The notes beneath the pieces were generated by a model, which did not search any database, was not told the DNA's origin, and was given only the letters and a program-made list of their open reading frames with translations. From Planctomycetaceae bacterium (lineage in GTDB: Bacteria > Planctomycetota > Planctomycetia > Pirellulales > UBA1268), in contig CANHYS010000044.1 in the NCBI GenBank assembly GCA_947464585.1, forward strand, positions 1 to 9,430: 9,430 bases of DNA, read 5' to 3'. Below, in pieces: positions 1 to 7,603 of the stretch. Within the stretch, counting starts at the first letter, position 1. Each line of letters begins with the position of its first letter. Both the position numbers and the translations under genes were made by a program.

Positions 1-1801
1 CGCGTGTGTCACGAAGCACCTTCCAATCCAATCCCGCGGCTGGCTCGTCGGCGCTGCGGCGTCGCGGTGCCTCGGCCAGTTCCGCCGGTGTGGGCAGCGT
101 GATGGCCTCGACGGAATCGATGAACCAGCCGGGCGTGATGCGAGCCGTCAGGTCGAAGGCTTCTCCACGCTGCACCCGCACATCACATGTCGCGCGGCCC
201 ACCACCACCCCCGGCGACAGATCGACCGTCGTGACACGCACCACGTCGAGATCGGCGGTGCGGGGCAGCAGCGACAGCGTGACGATCGCCCCCGGCGACT
301 GCTCCTCCACAAACAGCCGTGACGGCCAGACGCCCGGGGCCGCACCCTCCTGCTCGCTGCCGGCGTGTGGATCAACGGCCGGGGAATCAACGGCGGGGGC
401 CGTGTTCAGGTCCGCGGTCACCGTCGCTACTGCGGCCGGCAGCGGCCATCGCGAGGCCACTTCGGGCGGCACGACCAGGCACCGCTCGAGTTCGATCGAC
501 GACAGGGTCAGCGACGGTGCGGTCTGGATGGCGATGCCGCCACCAGCCCAGACTTCGGCCGGCGCCCGCAGCAGCGGCAGCGGGGCGGCGTGTTCACTGA
601 TCGGCGCCACCGCCTTGATCACGATCGGTGTGCGTTCGCCGATGCAGCGGGGAGGCATGTCGATCAGGATCGCAGTCCCCTCGTCCGCAACGCTCCACGA
701 CACCTCGTCCATAGCCTCATCCAATGCATTCTTCGCCCCACCGACCGCGACCTGCGTCACCAGCGCGGCGGCATCCTTCTCGATGCGGATTCTTCCGGGC
801 AGCCAGGCTGCCATCGGACGCACAAGCACGTGCAACAACGCCTGCCTTCCCTGGATGCCGACTGCAGTCCACATCGAGAGCATGGGGGAAGGAGCGTTTG
901 CGTCGACGAGCGCAAGCTCCAGCGTCTGCCGCGGTCCGGTTTCGATCTGCCAGGCGACCGTCGGCCTGACCTGTCGCGTGGAAGCTTCCACGACCTGCTC
1001 CTGCGGGACCTCGCCCACAACACGATGAATCCGCAGATCTCCGCTGACCACGGGCTGAACGTCGCGGGGAAGCCGCAGCGTGATCGAAGACGAAAGCGCC
1101 GGCACGAGCGGGATGGTAAATCGGGTCCTCTCATCGCCCCCGGGCAATGCGGCACAACGAAAGTCGCAGGTGTACGTGCCCGTTTCCGGCGTGGCCACGG
1201 CAACGGTCCCGTCGCGACGGCCAAAGACGACGGCCTCGCCCATGCCTGCGCCCGTGCGCATCGATCCCGACCGCACCTCGAGGCTACCGAGCGGCATCTC
1301 TCGGGCGACGCTGAGCCGCGAGAACCGCCCTCCTCCCGACGCTCCTGCAAAACCGCCAACGTCGAACGAGATGGTGCCCGCAAGGCTGCCGTCGCCGGCG
1401 AGCGACACCTGATACCTCGCCGCATCGGCCAACGGCTGCAGCGCCGGCTCCGTGGCCTCGCGCAGCCCGGTCTGCCCGCCCGCCGAGAGTCTGGCAACCC
1501 CTTCCTCGAATTCCCGGGCTGACATCGGCACGTACCTCGCCGTTCCCAGCGGGATGTCCGAGAGCCTGCCGACGGGCACATGGACCCGCGTGAATTCGAG
1601 CGGTTTGCTCTCAGCCGGTTTGCTCTCCGCCGCGAGATCCGTCGGCGGCGGGATTGCGGGCTCCTCGGCCCGGCTCGACTTCGGTGCGATGCACAGACAC
1701 CCGATCAACGCCGCGACCATGCACCGCCAACGCATGCGGTGCGGCCCGCTGCCTGGACAGATAGTTGGACGGATGACGAGTCTGCCGCACGAGGCGTTCA
1801 T
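1..1801 (-). CDS. Large exported protein of unknown function, planctomycete-type; 3' end beyond the window
   Basis: An uninterrupted minus-strand frame enters from the left edge, and about 600 codons are visible without a stop. The most upstream ATG (1801-1799) overlaps the TGA of the preceding gene as ATGA, which suggests translational coupling. A second ATG at 1735 starts directly at a good signal peptide: basic MRWR, hydrophobic core MVAALIGCLCIA, then a possible signal peptidase I site after SRA (residue 23 counted from 1735). LIGC also fits a lipobox, so a lipoprotein is possible. Counted from 1735, residues 67-80 read RYVPMSAREFEEGV, resembling the N-terminal segment RLVPVPGFRYRDFV of the upstream gene. 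The rest alternates short hydrophobic and polar stretches typical of beta-sandwich proteins (for example ITLRLPRDVQPVVSGDLRIH), with no recognised catalytic motif. A small AESKP duplication lies just after the signal peptide. I recognise no function. It is probably a periplasmic or surface structural protein acting with its neighbour. Whether 1801 or 1735 is used is unresolved; no strong Shine-Dalgarno precedes either. Confidence 0.85.
   Translation of the reverse strand, partial: MNASCGRLVIRPTICPGSGPHRMRWRCMVAALIGCLCIAPKSSRAEEPAIPPPTDLAAESKPAESKPLEFTRVHVPVGRLSDIPLGTARYVPMSAREFEEGVARLSAGGQTGLREATEPALQPLADAARYQVSLAGDGSLAGTISFDVGGFAGASGGGRFSRLSVAREMPLGSLEVRSGSMRTGAGMGEAVVFGRRDGTVAVATPETGTYTCDFRCAALPGGDERTRFTIPLVPALSSSITLRLPRDVQPVVSGDLRIHRVVGEVPQEQVVEASTRQVRPTVAWQIETGPRQTLELALVDANAPSPMLSMWTAVGIQGRQALLHVLVRPMAAWLPGRIRIEKDAAALVTQVAVGGAKNALDEAMDEVSWSVADEGTAILIDMPPRCIGERTPIVIKAVAPISEHAAPLPLLRAPAEVWAGGGIAIQTAPSLTLSSIELERCLVVPPEVASRWPLPAAVATVTADLNTAPAVDSPAVDPHAGSEQEGAAPGVWPSRLFVEEQSPGAIVTLSLLPRTADLDVVRVTTVDLSPGVVVGRATCDVRVQRGEAFDLTARITPGWFIDSVEAITLPTPAELAEAPRRRSADEPAAGLDWKVLRDTR
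1601..1627. repeat. 12-bp tandem direct repeat inside CDS
   Basis: CGGTTTGCTCTC occurs at 1601-1612 and again at 1616-1627, with a 15-bp period. It lies in frame in the minus-strand gene and encodes AESKP twice in the linker after the signal peptide. It looks like a recent in-frame slippage duplication in a flexible region. Confidence 0.8.
1798..1801 (-). promoter_or_regulatory. ATGA stop/start overlap between the two large exported-protein genes
   Basis: On the minus strand, ATG (1801-1799) and TGA (1800-1798) overlap by two bases in a four-base ATGA. This arrangement commonly allows re-initiation by terminating ribosomes. It supports co-translation of the two proteins at a fixed ratio, provided the downstream start really is 1801 and not 1735. 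Confidence 0.6.
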
Positions 1802-4800
1802 GGCTGGTCTCGTCCGGCGGCGGTGGCGCCTTCCCGTTGAGGGGGCGACGAGGGTGCGATGATGAGGGACGGCTGCGGTGCAACCTGCGTCAGCGAACTC
1901 GCCGAGACGACTACCGGTGCGACCCGCGCTGGTGGCAGGGCGGGCTGACGTCGATGGAGGATGAGCCGCAGCGTCGCAGCCAGAATCGCCAAGGCCACCC
2001 CGGGCACGGCCGCCTGCGCCACCAGCGGTGCCAGTTCCGGAAACACCGCCGCCGCGATGCTCGCGATCGCCGCGAGGCCGAGCACCACCGGCACGGTTCG
2101 CAATCGCTGCAGGTAGACCCCCAACAATCCCAGCGCGAGCACGGGCGTCGAAACCGCGAGGACCAGCAGCCACGTTGGCAGCACCCAGATTCGGCCCGTG
2201 CCCGGTAGCCCCACGCCCGAGAAGACGACGCGTGGACCGGCCCCGGGCACGTCGACGGCCAGAGGCAGCCGCGATTCGGCGGGAAGCCCGATCGAAGGGG
2301 CGGCCTGCTGGGAAGGAGAGCAACTGGCGCTCAGCCACGCGGCCAGCACGTCGCGTGACACGACCGGCACACGACGAAGGCCGAGCGGCCCCCACTCCCA
2401 GCGTTGCTGCGATGTCCACCCGCTCGGATGCCCGATCGGATGCTCATCGGGCTCGAGCAGAAGTTCCCAATAGAACCGCCGTTCGATGGTGCCTGCGGGG
2501 AAGACCGGCGGCTCCAGGAAAACGACTGCCGGCATCCCGGCCACACGTCCGAACACGCCCGCCAGCGGTTCCAACGGACGATTGGCGACCAATTCCAACA
2601 GCCACGTCTGGTTTCCGGAACGCTGGGGAAGTTCGACGACGATTCGACCGGCGGCCTGAGCCGAACCCGGCACAGGCCGCCCGTTCAACAGCACCTCGAC
2701 GGTCGTGTCGTCCGTGCGTGGAGCAACACCGCTCTGCAGGTCGTCGGTGGCGACCGCGGCCCAGCCGGAAGGCAGCGAGAGCGTGATCTGCTCGGCCGAA
2801 CTGAGGATGGCATACCGATAGACGTCTTCCCTTCGATCACCGAAGAGCCGTGTCTGAAGCCACGCCGCCTCGACCACCGTGTCGCCCTGTGGCGAACGTT
2901 TGCGGGCCGCAATCGCCAGCGGCACCTTCTCCTGCGCCCGGGCCGTCGTCCAGGTGCGGCTGGCAATCGACCCCGGCGAGGCGATATCGCGTTTCCATGC
3001 ATCGCCGCGGATGTCGATCGACAATGTCTCCGGCACGGTCAGGGCGATCGACTGGCGGCCGATCCGCGTGGCAGCCGGCAGCACCAACGGCAAATCCTCC
3101 GCCACGGTCGACTCCGGCGCAATCGTGGGAGTCGGAAGTTCGTACTGCACGGTCACTTCTCCCGCCCCCAACAGTGGCATGGCCAGCATGGCCCGCAGCT
3201 GCACCGTTGGCGGGCCGTCATCCAGATCAGGAGTGGCCCCTGCCGTTGCTGCTAGATCAGCATCAGGCACACCCGGCGAAAGCCCGTCGGCATCCTCCAC
3301 GGGATTGAGCAGCAGCCCGTTCTGCCGCACTTCGAGCGTGCCGGTGCGTGTCACCGCTTCGGGCACGGAGAGCACGACAAACTCGAGCGGCACATGCGCG
3401 ACGTCGAAGCGGATCGTCTCCCGCACGATCGTGTCCGATTCGTCGATGTCGGCCTGCACCGCGACGGTGGCATCGACCCGCCGGGGCAGGAACCGCCGTG
3501 TCGCCTCGAAGCTGCCGTCGGTGCCATCGAGCCGGTAGGCCAGTGCCACCCGGTCGGCATCGGATCGCATGGTGGTGGGTGTCAGTTGCCGCACCAGCCC
3601 GCGAATGCCGCCGGCATCGGGCAGGATTTCGATGTCGCTCTGCGACGTGATGATGATCGAGGCAGGCCCGACGAGATCGGCCTGTGGCGACGGGATCCGC
3701 CAGCCGACACGGCTGCTGTCGCGGTCGACTGACCGGCCACATCGAATTTCCACGACGGCGTCGCCGGCCAGCGGTTGCACGAAGGGGATGACCAATCGCC
3801 CACCCTCCGTCGATACGGCCGCGGAGTCGACGATGCTGGCGGGGCTCACTTCATCGACATCCCAGCCATCGAGCGCGACCACGATCCTCGACACAGGCGC
3901 TCCGCGGACCGAGATGCGGAGCCGCGCGTCGAGCGCCACGCGGGCCGCGGAGACGTCGTAGCGGTATTCAGGCTCGATCACCACGCGACTGCCGCGGGGA
4001 AGCACGCGAAGCGGCAGGCGGGCAGGCTGGGAGTCGTAGGCGAAGGCGGCGACGAAGCCCGGCCGACGGGCGGAGAGAGGCGGGTCGATGCGTCGATTGC
4101 TTCCCGCGTCTGCCCACTCCACCTGCCAATCCCCCTCCACCACGATGCTGGCCCGTCCCCACTGCCGCCACGCCGGGATCTTCTCCACGGCGAACCCCAG
4201 CGGCTCGAAGGTTTCCCGTCCGGCCGGATCGACGGGCCGCTCGCATTCCAATTCCACAACGCCGCGGCCATCGACGCCGCGGTCGATACGAATCACCGCC
4301 TCCGGCTGCACGTCGTTCCCCTCCAGCGCCACCAGTGCGGAAGGGCTGCGAATGCTCCGCAGTGTGGCCCGCGGCGGGAGCGAGACGCGGATCGTCGCGG
4401 TGTCGGGCGGGAGGTTGTCGAGGCGAATGCTGGCCTCCGTGATCGCCACGCGGCCATCGATCCTGACGAGGCTTTCGACCATCGACTGGGGCACCGCGGC
4501 CTTCGTCACGTCGGCGCCGATCGTCTCCGCGTTAGCCTGGTTCACCCGGGCACCGATCCGGATGGTGGCCGTCCCCGCCAGCCCGACGAGCGTGACGATG
4601 CTCCCTGCGCCGCCAGGCTGTGGCTCGACCCGTGGCGGCAATGACGACGGCCGGACCGAGACATCGGGCTCGATCCGCGGTGTCTTCAGTTCCACACGCG
4701 ATGCCGTCGCCCGCGGCATCTGCAGCGTGAGCGACTCATGGTCGGGCGCCGCATCGAGCGCGATGTTGCCCGTGAGGAGAATGGAGTGCCGCAGGTCTTC

Positions 4801-5367
4801 GCCACTGCCGTCTGTCGGACCGGTCATCCAGAGTCGATAGCCCCCCTGCTGCGCCGCGACTCCCCCTGCGTCTACCGGCGGTGCAGCCGCGAGCAGCATC
4901 CGCCCCGGGCCCTCATACCGCGGAGCCGTCGTGAGCAGGAGCCCATCGAGTGCGAGCGGCAGGCTCACCCATCCGCTGCGGGCCTGCCGCACGGTGAGTT
5001 CGATCGTCACCGGGCAGGTCGCCTGCTTCGCGGGCCCAGCCGCAGCTTCCTCGGCTGCACTGGCAGACGGCACCACGCCGCGGAGCACCGCGTTTTCGAG
5101 CACGGCCGGTGGCGGCTCCGGCAGCCCTGGAAGTCCCTCCTTGATCCGCAACAGGTCGACGAAGTCGCGGTAGCGGAACCCCGGCACGGGCACGAGCCGG
5201 CCGGCGTCATCCTGCATATAAAAGATCTCAGGCGCCGACTCCCGCACCACGGGCTGGGCGACCGGATCGGCTCCGACGGCTTCAAACGTCGACATCGCGA
5301 CCGCTGCCACGAGCAGAACTGCCCGCAGCACCAGCATGTCACGATGGAAAAAACGTCGTCGCGGCAT
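1798..5367 (-). CDS. Giant membrane-anchored exported protein of unknown function (1189 aa)
   Basis: I place the start at ATG 5367 because it begins a clear signal peptide: basic MPRRRFFHRD, hydrophobic MLVLRAVLLVAAVAM, likely cleavage after V-G-A (residue 33). The open frame extends back to a TTG at 5571, but that extension precedes the signal peptide and looks non-coding. Residues 56-75 contain RLVPVPGFRYRDFVDLL, a module echoed in the next gene. Roughly residues 80-960 are beta-rich with no enzyme motif seen. Around 963-992 is an aromatic stretch, RRFYWELLLEPDEH followed by RWEW, which I associate with large planctomycete secreted proteins. The C-terminus has hydrophobic segments near 1061-1086, 1091-1110 and 1112-1138, then a Pro/Ala/Ser-rich tail of about 50 residues. 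Topology is therefore an extracytoplasmic body anchored by its C-terminus. The TGA stop overlaps the ATG of the next gene. It lies 222 nt downstream of the phosphatase gene on the same strand. No function can be assigned. A scaffold, adhesion or envelope role is inference only. Confidence 0.9.
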   Translation of the reverse strand: MPRRRFFHRDMLVLRAVLLVAAVAMSTFEAVGADPVAQPVVRESAPEIFYMQDDAGRLVPVPGFRYRDFVDLLRIKEGLPGLPEPPPAVLENAVLRGVVPSASAAEEAAAGPAKQATCPVTIELTVRQARSGWVSLPLALDGLLLTTAPRYEGPGRMLLAAAPPVDAGGVAAQQGGYRLWMTGPTDGSGEDLRHSILLTGNIALDAAPDHESLTLQMPRATASRVELKTPRIEPDVSVRPSSLPPRVEPQPGGAGSIVTLVGLAGTATIRIGARVNQANAETIGADVTKAAVPQSMVESLVRIDGRVAITEASIRLDNLPPDTATIRVSLPPRATLRSIRSPSALVALEGNDVQPEAVIRIDRGVDGRGVVELECERPVDPAGRETFEPLGFAVEKIPAWRQWGRASIVVEGDWQVEWADAGSNRRIDPPLSARRPGFVAAFAYDSQPARLPLRVLPRGSRVVIEPEYRYDVSAARVALDARLRISVRGAPVSRIVVALDGWDVDEVSPASIVDSAAVSTEGGRLVIPFVQPLAGDAVVEIRCGRSVDRDSSRVGWRIPSPQADLVGPASIIITSQSDIEILPDAGGIRGLVRQLTPTTMRSDADRVALAYRLDGTDGSFEATRRFLPRRVDATVAVQADIDESDTIVRETIRFDVAHVPLEFVVLSVPEAVTRTGTLEVRQNGLLLNPVEDADGLSPGVPDADLAATAGATPDLDDGPPTVQLRAMLAMPLLGAGEVTVQYELPTPTIAPESTVAEDLPLVLPAATRIGRQSIALTVPETLSIDIRGDAWKRDIASPGSIASRTWTTARAQEKVPLAIAARKRSPQGDTVVEAAWLQTRLFGDRREDVYRYAILSSAEQITLSLPSGWAAVATDDLQSGVAPRTDDTTVEVLLNGRPVPGSAQAAGRIVVELPQRSGNQTWLLELVANRPLEPLAGVFGRVAGMPAVVFLEPPVFPAGTIERRFYWELLLEPDEHPIGHPSGWTSQQRWEWGPLGLRRVPVVSRDVLAAWLSASCSPSQQAAPSIGLPAESRLPLAVDVPGAGPRVVFSGVGLPGTGRIWVLPTWLLVLAVSTPVLALGLLGVYLQRLRTVPVVLGLAAIASIAAAVFPELAPLVAQAAVPGVALAILAATLRLILHRRQPALPPARVAPVVVSASSLTQVAPQPSLIIAPSSPPQREGATAAGRDQP

Positions 5368-5589
5368 CAAGGCCGGAAGGCTCCCGGGATCGGAGATCAA
5401 ATCAGGTAGGGCAGCAGCCCTGGTCTCAAACCGGCCACACTGCTGGCAAGAAATTCCGGTTGCGCAAACGCGCACGGCTCCCTTTACCCTACCTTGCAGC
5501 CTACCCGCCGGCACCCGATTTCGTCGCGGAATTGCAGCGGGAAGGCCGCACAATCGTCCCGTCCGGCACAATCACGACCCGTGGCCAGC
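5368..5589 (-). other. 222-nt intergenic region with a GATTGTGC direct repeat
   Basis: This spacer separates the phosphatase stop from the start of the 1189-residue protein. Read on the minus strand it holds two copies of GATTGTGC (5573-5566 and 5555-5548) spaced 18 bp apart, just after the phosphatase stop. It also holds an 8-bp palindrome, TTGCGCAA, at 5460-5467. I see no convincing -35/-10 pair and no hairpin with a T tract. GGGAG lies about 13 nt before ATG 5367, too far for a good ribosome binding site. The spacer could hold a promoter for the large-protein pair, but the sequence does not prove it. Confidence 0.4.
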
Positions 5590-6420
5590 CTAGCTCAGCC
5601 GCGTCCGCAGGTCGGCCAGAACCTCCGGCGCGCAGGCGGCAATGAATGCCGGCTGGTCGAGCGACACCCACTCGATCGCCGCGGGCCCCTCCGCAAATCC
5701 ACCGAGGCAGCCGCCGGCCTCACGGAAGATGAGCAGTCCTGCGGCCACGTCCCAGCAGGCGATCTTCCTCACCCAGAAGGCATCGAGCCGACCGCAGGCG
5801 AGCCAGGCGAGGTTGAGCGCCGTGGAACCAGTGCGGCGGGCGGAATGCACGTGCGGCACGACGGCGAGAAAGTCGGCGACCGCCACCGAGTCGACGGTCA
5901 TGTGCGGAGGAAAGCTGAGTGCGACGAGCGCGTCTGACAACAGCACGCAGCCACTGACACGAATGGGTTTCCCATTCAGCCAGGCGCCGGCGCCGAGTTG
6001 CGCGTTGAAGCATTCGTCTCGCACCGGATCGTAGACCGTGCCCACCAGGATCTCATCGCCCCGTGCCAGGGCCACGGAGACGCACCAGGCAGGAAAGCCG
6101 TGCACGTAGTTGCTGGTGCCATCGAGCGGATCGACCATCCAACGCAGCGGCGGCCCGCCTGCGGAATGGTGGCTTCCGGGCTGGCCGTCGGCCGCATGCT
6201 CCGGCAGCGACTCCTCGCCAATGAAACCATGGTCGGGAAACGCCCCCAGCACGATCTGGCGGATCTCCCGCTGCGAGGCGAGATCGGCCTCGGTGACGAG
6301 GTCGCGTGGCCCCTTGTTCGACACGCCGAACCGGCCGACCCAGTCGAGGAGCACGCGGCCGCCCGCGCGGGCCGCAGCCTCACAGATCCGGAGTGCATCG
6401 GCGGGGATCGACGGCTGCAT
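5590..6420 (-). CDS. Inositol-1-monophosphatase family protein (SuhB-like)
   Basis: This 276-residue protein belongs to the Mg2+-dependent, Li+-sensitive inositol monophosphatase superfamily. Visible motifs in order are DLVTEAD (40-46), the metal-binding GEES (68-71), motif A DPLDGTSNYVHGFP (97-110, with ligands D97 and D100), and motif B WDVAAGLLIFREAGG (223-237, with D224). All expected metal ligands are present, so it should be an active cytoplasmic phosphatase hydrolysing a phosphomonoester such as myo-inositol 1-phosphate. The same fold also covers histidinol-phosphatase (HisN-like), CysQ and fructose-bisphosphatase relatives, and substrate cannot be settled from these motifs. Length is normal for the family. 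The loop between GEES and motif A (about residues 72-94, rich in Gly, His and Pro) looks somewhat longer than in the human or E. coli enzymes. The ATG at 6420 lacks an obvious Shine-Dalgarno. It is the first gene of the leftward block and is divergent from the gene at 6568; a functional link with the large exported proteins downstream is not evident. Confidence 0.93.
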   Translation of the reverse strand: MQPSIPADALRICEAAARAGGRVLLDWVGRFGVSNKGPRDLVTEADLASQREIRQIVLGAFPDHGFIGEESLPEHAADGQPGSHHSAGGPPLRWMVDPLDGTSNYVHGFPAWCVSVALARGDEILVGTVYDPVRDECFNAQLGAGAWLNGKPIRVSGCVLLSDALVALSFPPHMTVDSVAVADFLAVVPHVHSARRTGSTALNLAWLACGRLDAFWVRKIACWDVAAGLLIFREAGGCLGGFAEGPAAIEWVSLDQPAFIAACAPEVLADLRTRLS

Positions 6421-6567
6421 GGCGGGCTCGCGAGAGAGATATTCTGGTGCGCAGATGCGTCAGTGTAGTGGCCGCGTCAGGAAAAGTGGCCAGGAGTGTG
6501 TTCGGCGCCGGTAGAATCCCTGATGCCTTGTCAGCATGAGCATCAGCATCACAGGACTCAGACCTCC
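6421..6567. promoter_or_regulatory. Divergent intergenic region with a possible plus-strand -10 element
   Basis: These 147 nt lie between two divergent start codons, so promoters in both directions are expected. On the plus strand TAGAAT (6512-6517) matches five of six bases of the sigma-70 -10 consensus, about 50 nt before ATG 6568, but no good -35 box is visible at normal spacing. On the minus strand I found only weak candidates. A short array of three near-identical hexamers (GCATGA, GCATCA, GCATCA) occupies 6534-6551 in the putative leader. Confidence 0.35.
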
Positions 6568-7329
6568 ATGCCATCCCCTGCCCCGCTGCAATCTTCGCCC
6601 TCACAGCCCTCACCGGTCCCCGCCGCGACCACCAACTGGCTCGCCACCGGTCACCGCATGACCGACGCTGGTTCTGCCTGCTCGGCCGCCGTCGACCTCG
6701 ATCAGCCGCGGCGGGGCATCACGCTGGCAGGCGCAGGCGTGTCTTCGGCAAGCACGCTGCTTGGCCTCGACCTGCGGTCTGCCCATCGGCTCACCGACCA
6801 TTGGGTGCGTGGCGACGATGTCACCGCCGTCTACGAATCGGCCGACGCCCGCCACCTCCGTACCACCGCGATGTGGCGGCTGCATCGACCGGACGGTGAC
6901 ACTCGAGCCTGGGAACTCATCGCATCGGCGCAGACCTCCCTGCTGCAGAGCGATTCCGTGCTCGCGGTCGTCTCGGAAATCGATGCCACCGACATCCTCT
7001 GGGGAACGTGCAGCGACGGTGCGGTGCAATGGCACGCGGCCGAGTCGCCTGACGCGACCTGCGTGCTCGTGCGGCGAGACGGAACCGAGACGTCCGCCGG
7101 CACGAACGTGCTCGTGGCCGCGCACCCGGGCGACGCGCGGCGGATGACGGTCCGCAAAGATGGCAAGCGGGTCATCGTCGAGTGCTGGCTCTTCTCGACC
7201 GAGCTTGAGAAAGGAGTGCTGCTCCGCAGTCGCGTGCTGGCGGCGGTCGGTCCCGGGGTCGATGCCACCAGCTGGGCCGGAGATCTTGCGGCGAAGTTCG
7301 CCGCGTCGCCTCCGATGCTGACGACGTGA
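6568..7329 (+). CDS. Conserved-looking hypothetical protein (253 aa), function unknown
   Basis: The frame stays open upstream to a GTG at 6496. I choose ATG 6568 because upstream codons give a low-complexity His-rich peptide and overlap a possible -10 element. AGGA (6553-6556) lies 11 nt before it, a weak ribosome binding site. The first 45 residues are Ser/Pro/Ala-rich and probably disordered, with no convincing signal peptide or membrane segment. From about residue 46 the protein looks folded: GITLAGAGVSSASTLLGLDL, then LTDHWVRGDDVTAVYE (75-90), AMWRLH (101-106), AWELIASAQTSLLQSDS (114-130) and VIVECWLFSTELEKGVLLRSRV (202-223). The alternating pattern suggests an all-beta or alpha/beta fold. 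I recognise no catalytic motif. I recall similar proteins only as unnamed planctomycete hypotheticals, and that recollection is uncertain. It is transcribed away from the phosphatase and is followed by a 280-nt gap, so it is probably monocistronic. Confidence 0.8.
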   Translation: MPSPAPLQSSPSQPSPVPAATTNWLATGHRMTDAGSACSAAVDLDQPRRGITLAGAGVSSASTLLGLDLRSAHRLTDHWVRGDDVTAVYESADARHLRTTAMWRLHRPDGDTRAWELIASAQTSLLQSDSVLAVVSEIDATDILWGTCSDGAVQWHAAESPDATCVLVRRDGTETSAGTNVLVAAHPGDARRMTVRKDGKRVIVECWLFSTELEKGVLLRSRVLAAVGPGVDATSWAGDLAAKFAASPPMLTT

Positions 7330-7334
7330 GGACT

Positions 7335-7433
7335 CCGGAGCGTCGGCGACGGGATTCACGTCCAACGCGATCCCCCGGCTCACGCCGGGGGCTTGTATGG
7401 ATTCATAAAAGCCCGGAGCGTCAGCGATGGGAT
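7335..7433. repeat. Composite intergenic repeat: two 21-bp direct repeats flanking a GC hairpin
   Basis: CCGGAGCGTCGGCGACGGGAT (7335-7355) and a second copy at 7413-7433 match at 19 of 21 positions, the differences being G/A and C/T transitions. Each contains a small internal inverted repeat, CGTC-3 nt-GACG. Between them lies the inverted pair CCCCCGGC / GCCGGGGG. The first copy is preceded by bases that complete the palindrome CTCCGGAG (7333-7340). I associate the core GGAGCGTCAGCGA with a dispersed intergenic family in Pirellulales-like genomes, from memory and not from a search. It behaves like a REP or MITE-type element: intergenic, structured and without coding capacity. Confidence 0.65.
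7372..7391 (+). terminator. Strong GC hairpin, possible transcription terminator
   Basis: CCCCCGGC (7372-7379), loop TCAC, GCCGGGGG (7384-7391) form a perfect 8-bp GC stem with a 4-nt loop, 43 nt past the stop of the gene ending at 7329. The following bases are CTTGTATGG, so a proper T tract is absent. It could attenuate or terminate transcription or stabilise an mRNA end. Equally, it may simply be the core of the surrounding repeat element. Confidence 0.4.
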
Positions 7434-7597
7434 GGCAATTTTCCGGCCAATTTTTGCGCTGGCCGCGAGCGGCCTCGGGGCGTTACATTGCCCCCATCTT
7501 TCCTGTGTTCCCTTGCCACGGATCGGCTCGGGCCTGTTGATCGGTTCAACGAGTCGGCCGTTGGCGCATCAGCACCGTTCCGCGGTGCCCAGACGAA

Positions 7598-7603
7598 GAG
7601 GTG
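7598..7603 (+). promoter_or_regulatory. Shine-Dalgarno site that fixes the start at GTG 7610
   Basis: GAGGTG is a six-base match to the anti-Shine-Dalgarno complement, ending 6 nt before GTG 7610. The same frame also has a GTG at 7601, but that codon lies inside the ribosome-binding sequence and is badly placed. This favours the 420-residue product beginning MADIVFAFDP. Confidence 0.65.

Noticed and set aside
6..1522. Long plus-strand open frames (6-1028 and 365-1522) and a minus-strand frame at 757-1581
   Set aside because: They are antisense or frame-shifted to the minus-strand exported-protein gene, whose frame is open from 1801 to the left edge and has a signal peptide and normal protein composition. 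The alternatives are rich in Arg, Ser and Pro, as expected of shadow frames in high-GC DNA.
2404..4840. Several plus-strand frames of 200-290 codons opposite the 1189-residue protein
   Set aside because: They have low-complexity Arg/His/Pro composition, no recognisable motif, and lie entirely inside a well-supported minus-strand gene.
5368..5571. Extension of the 1189-residue protein to a TTG codon at 5571
   Set aside because: The extra 68 residues would precede a clear signal peptide, start with a rare codon, and have a composition unlike the rest of the protein.
6496..6567. GTG start at 6496 or ATG at 6523 for the 253-residue protein
   Set aside because: The added peptide is low complexity, the GTG has no usable ribosome binding site, and the region overlaps the likely promoter. 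ATG 6568 is preferred, though not proven.
7335..7433. CRISPR-like repeat/spacer arrangement
   Set aside because: Only two imperfect copies are present, the 57-nt intervening segment is itself a hairpin, and no cas gene is nearby.
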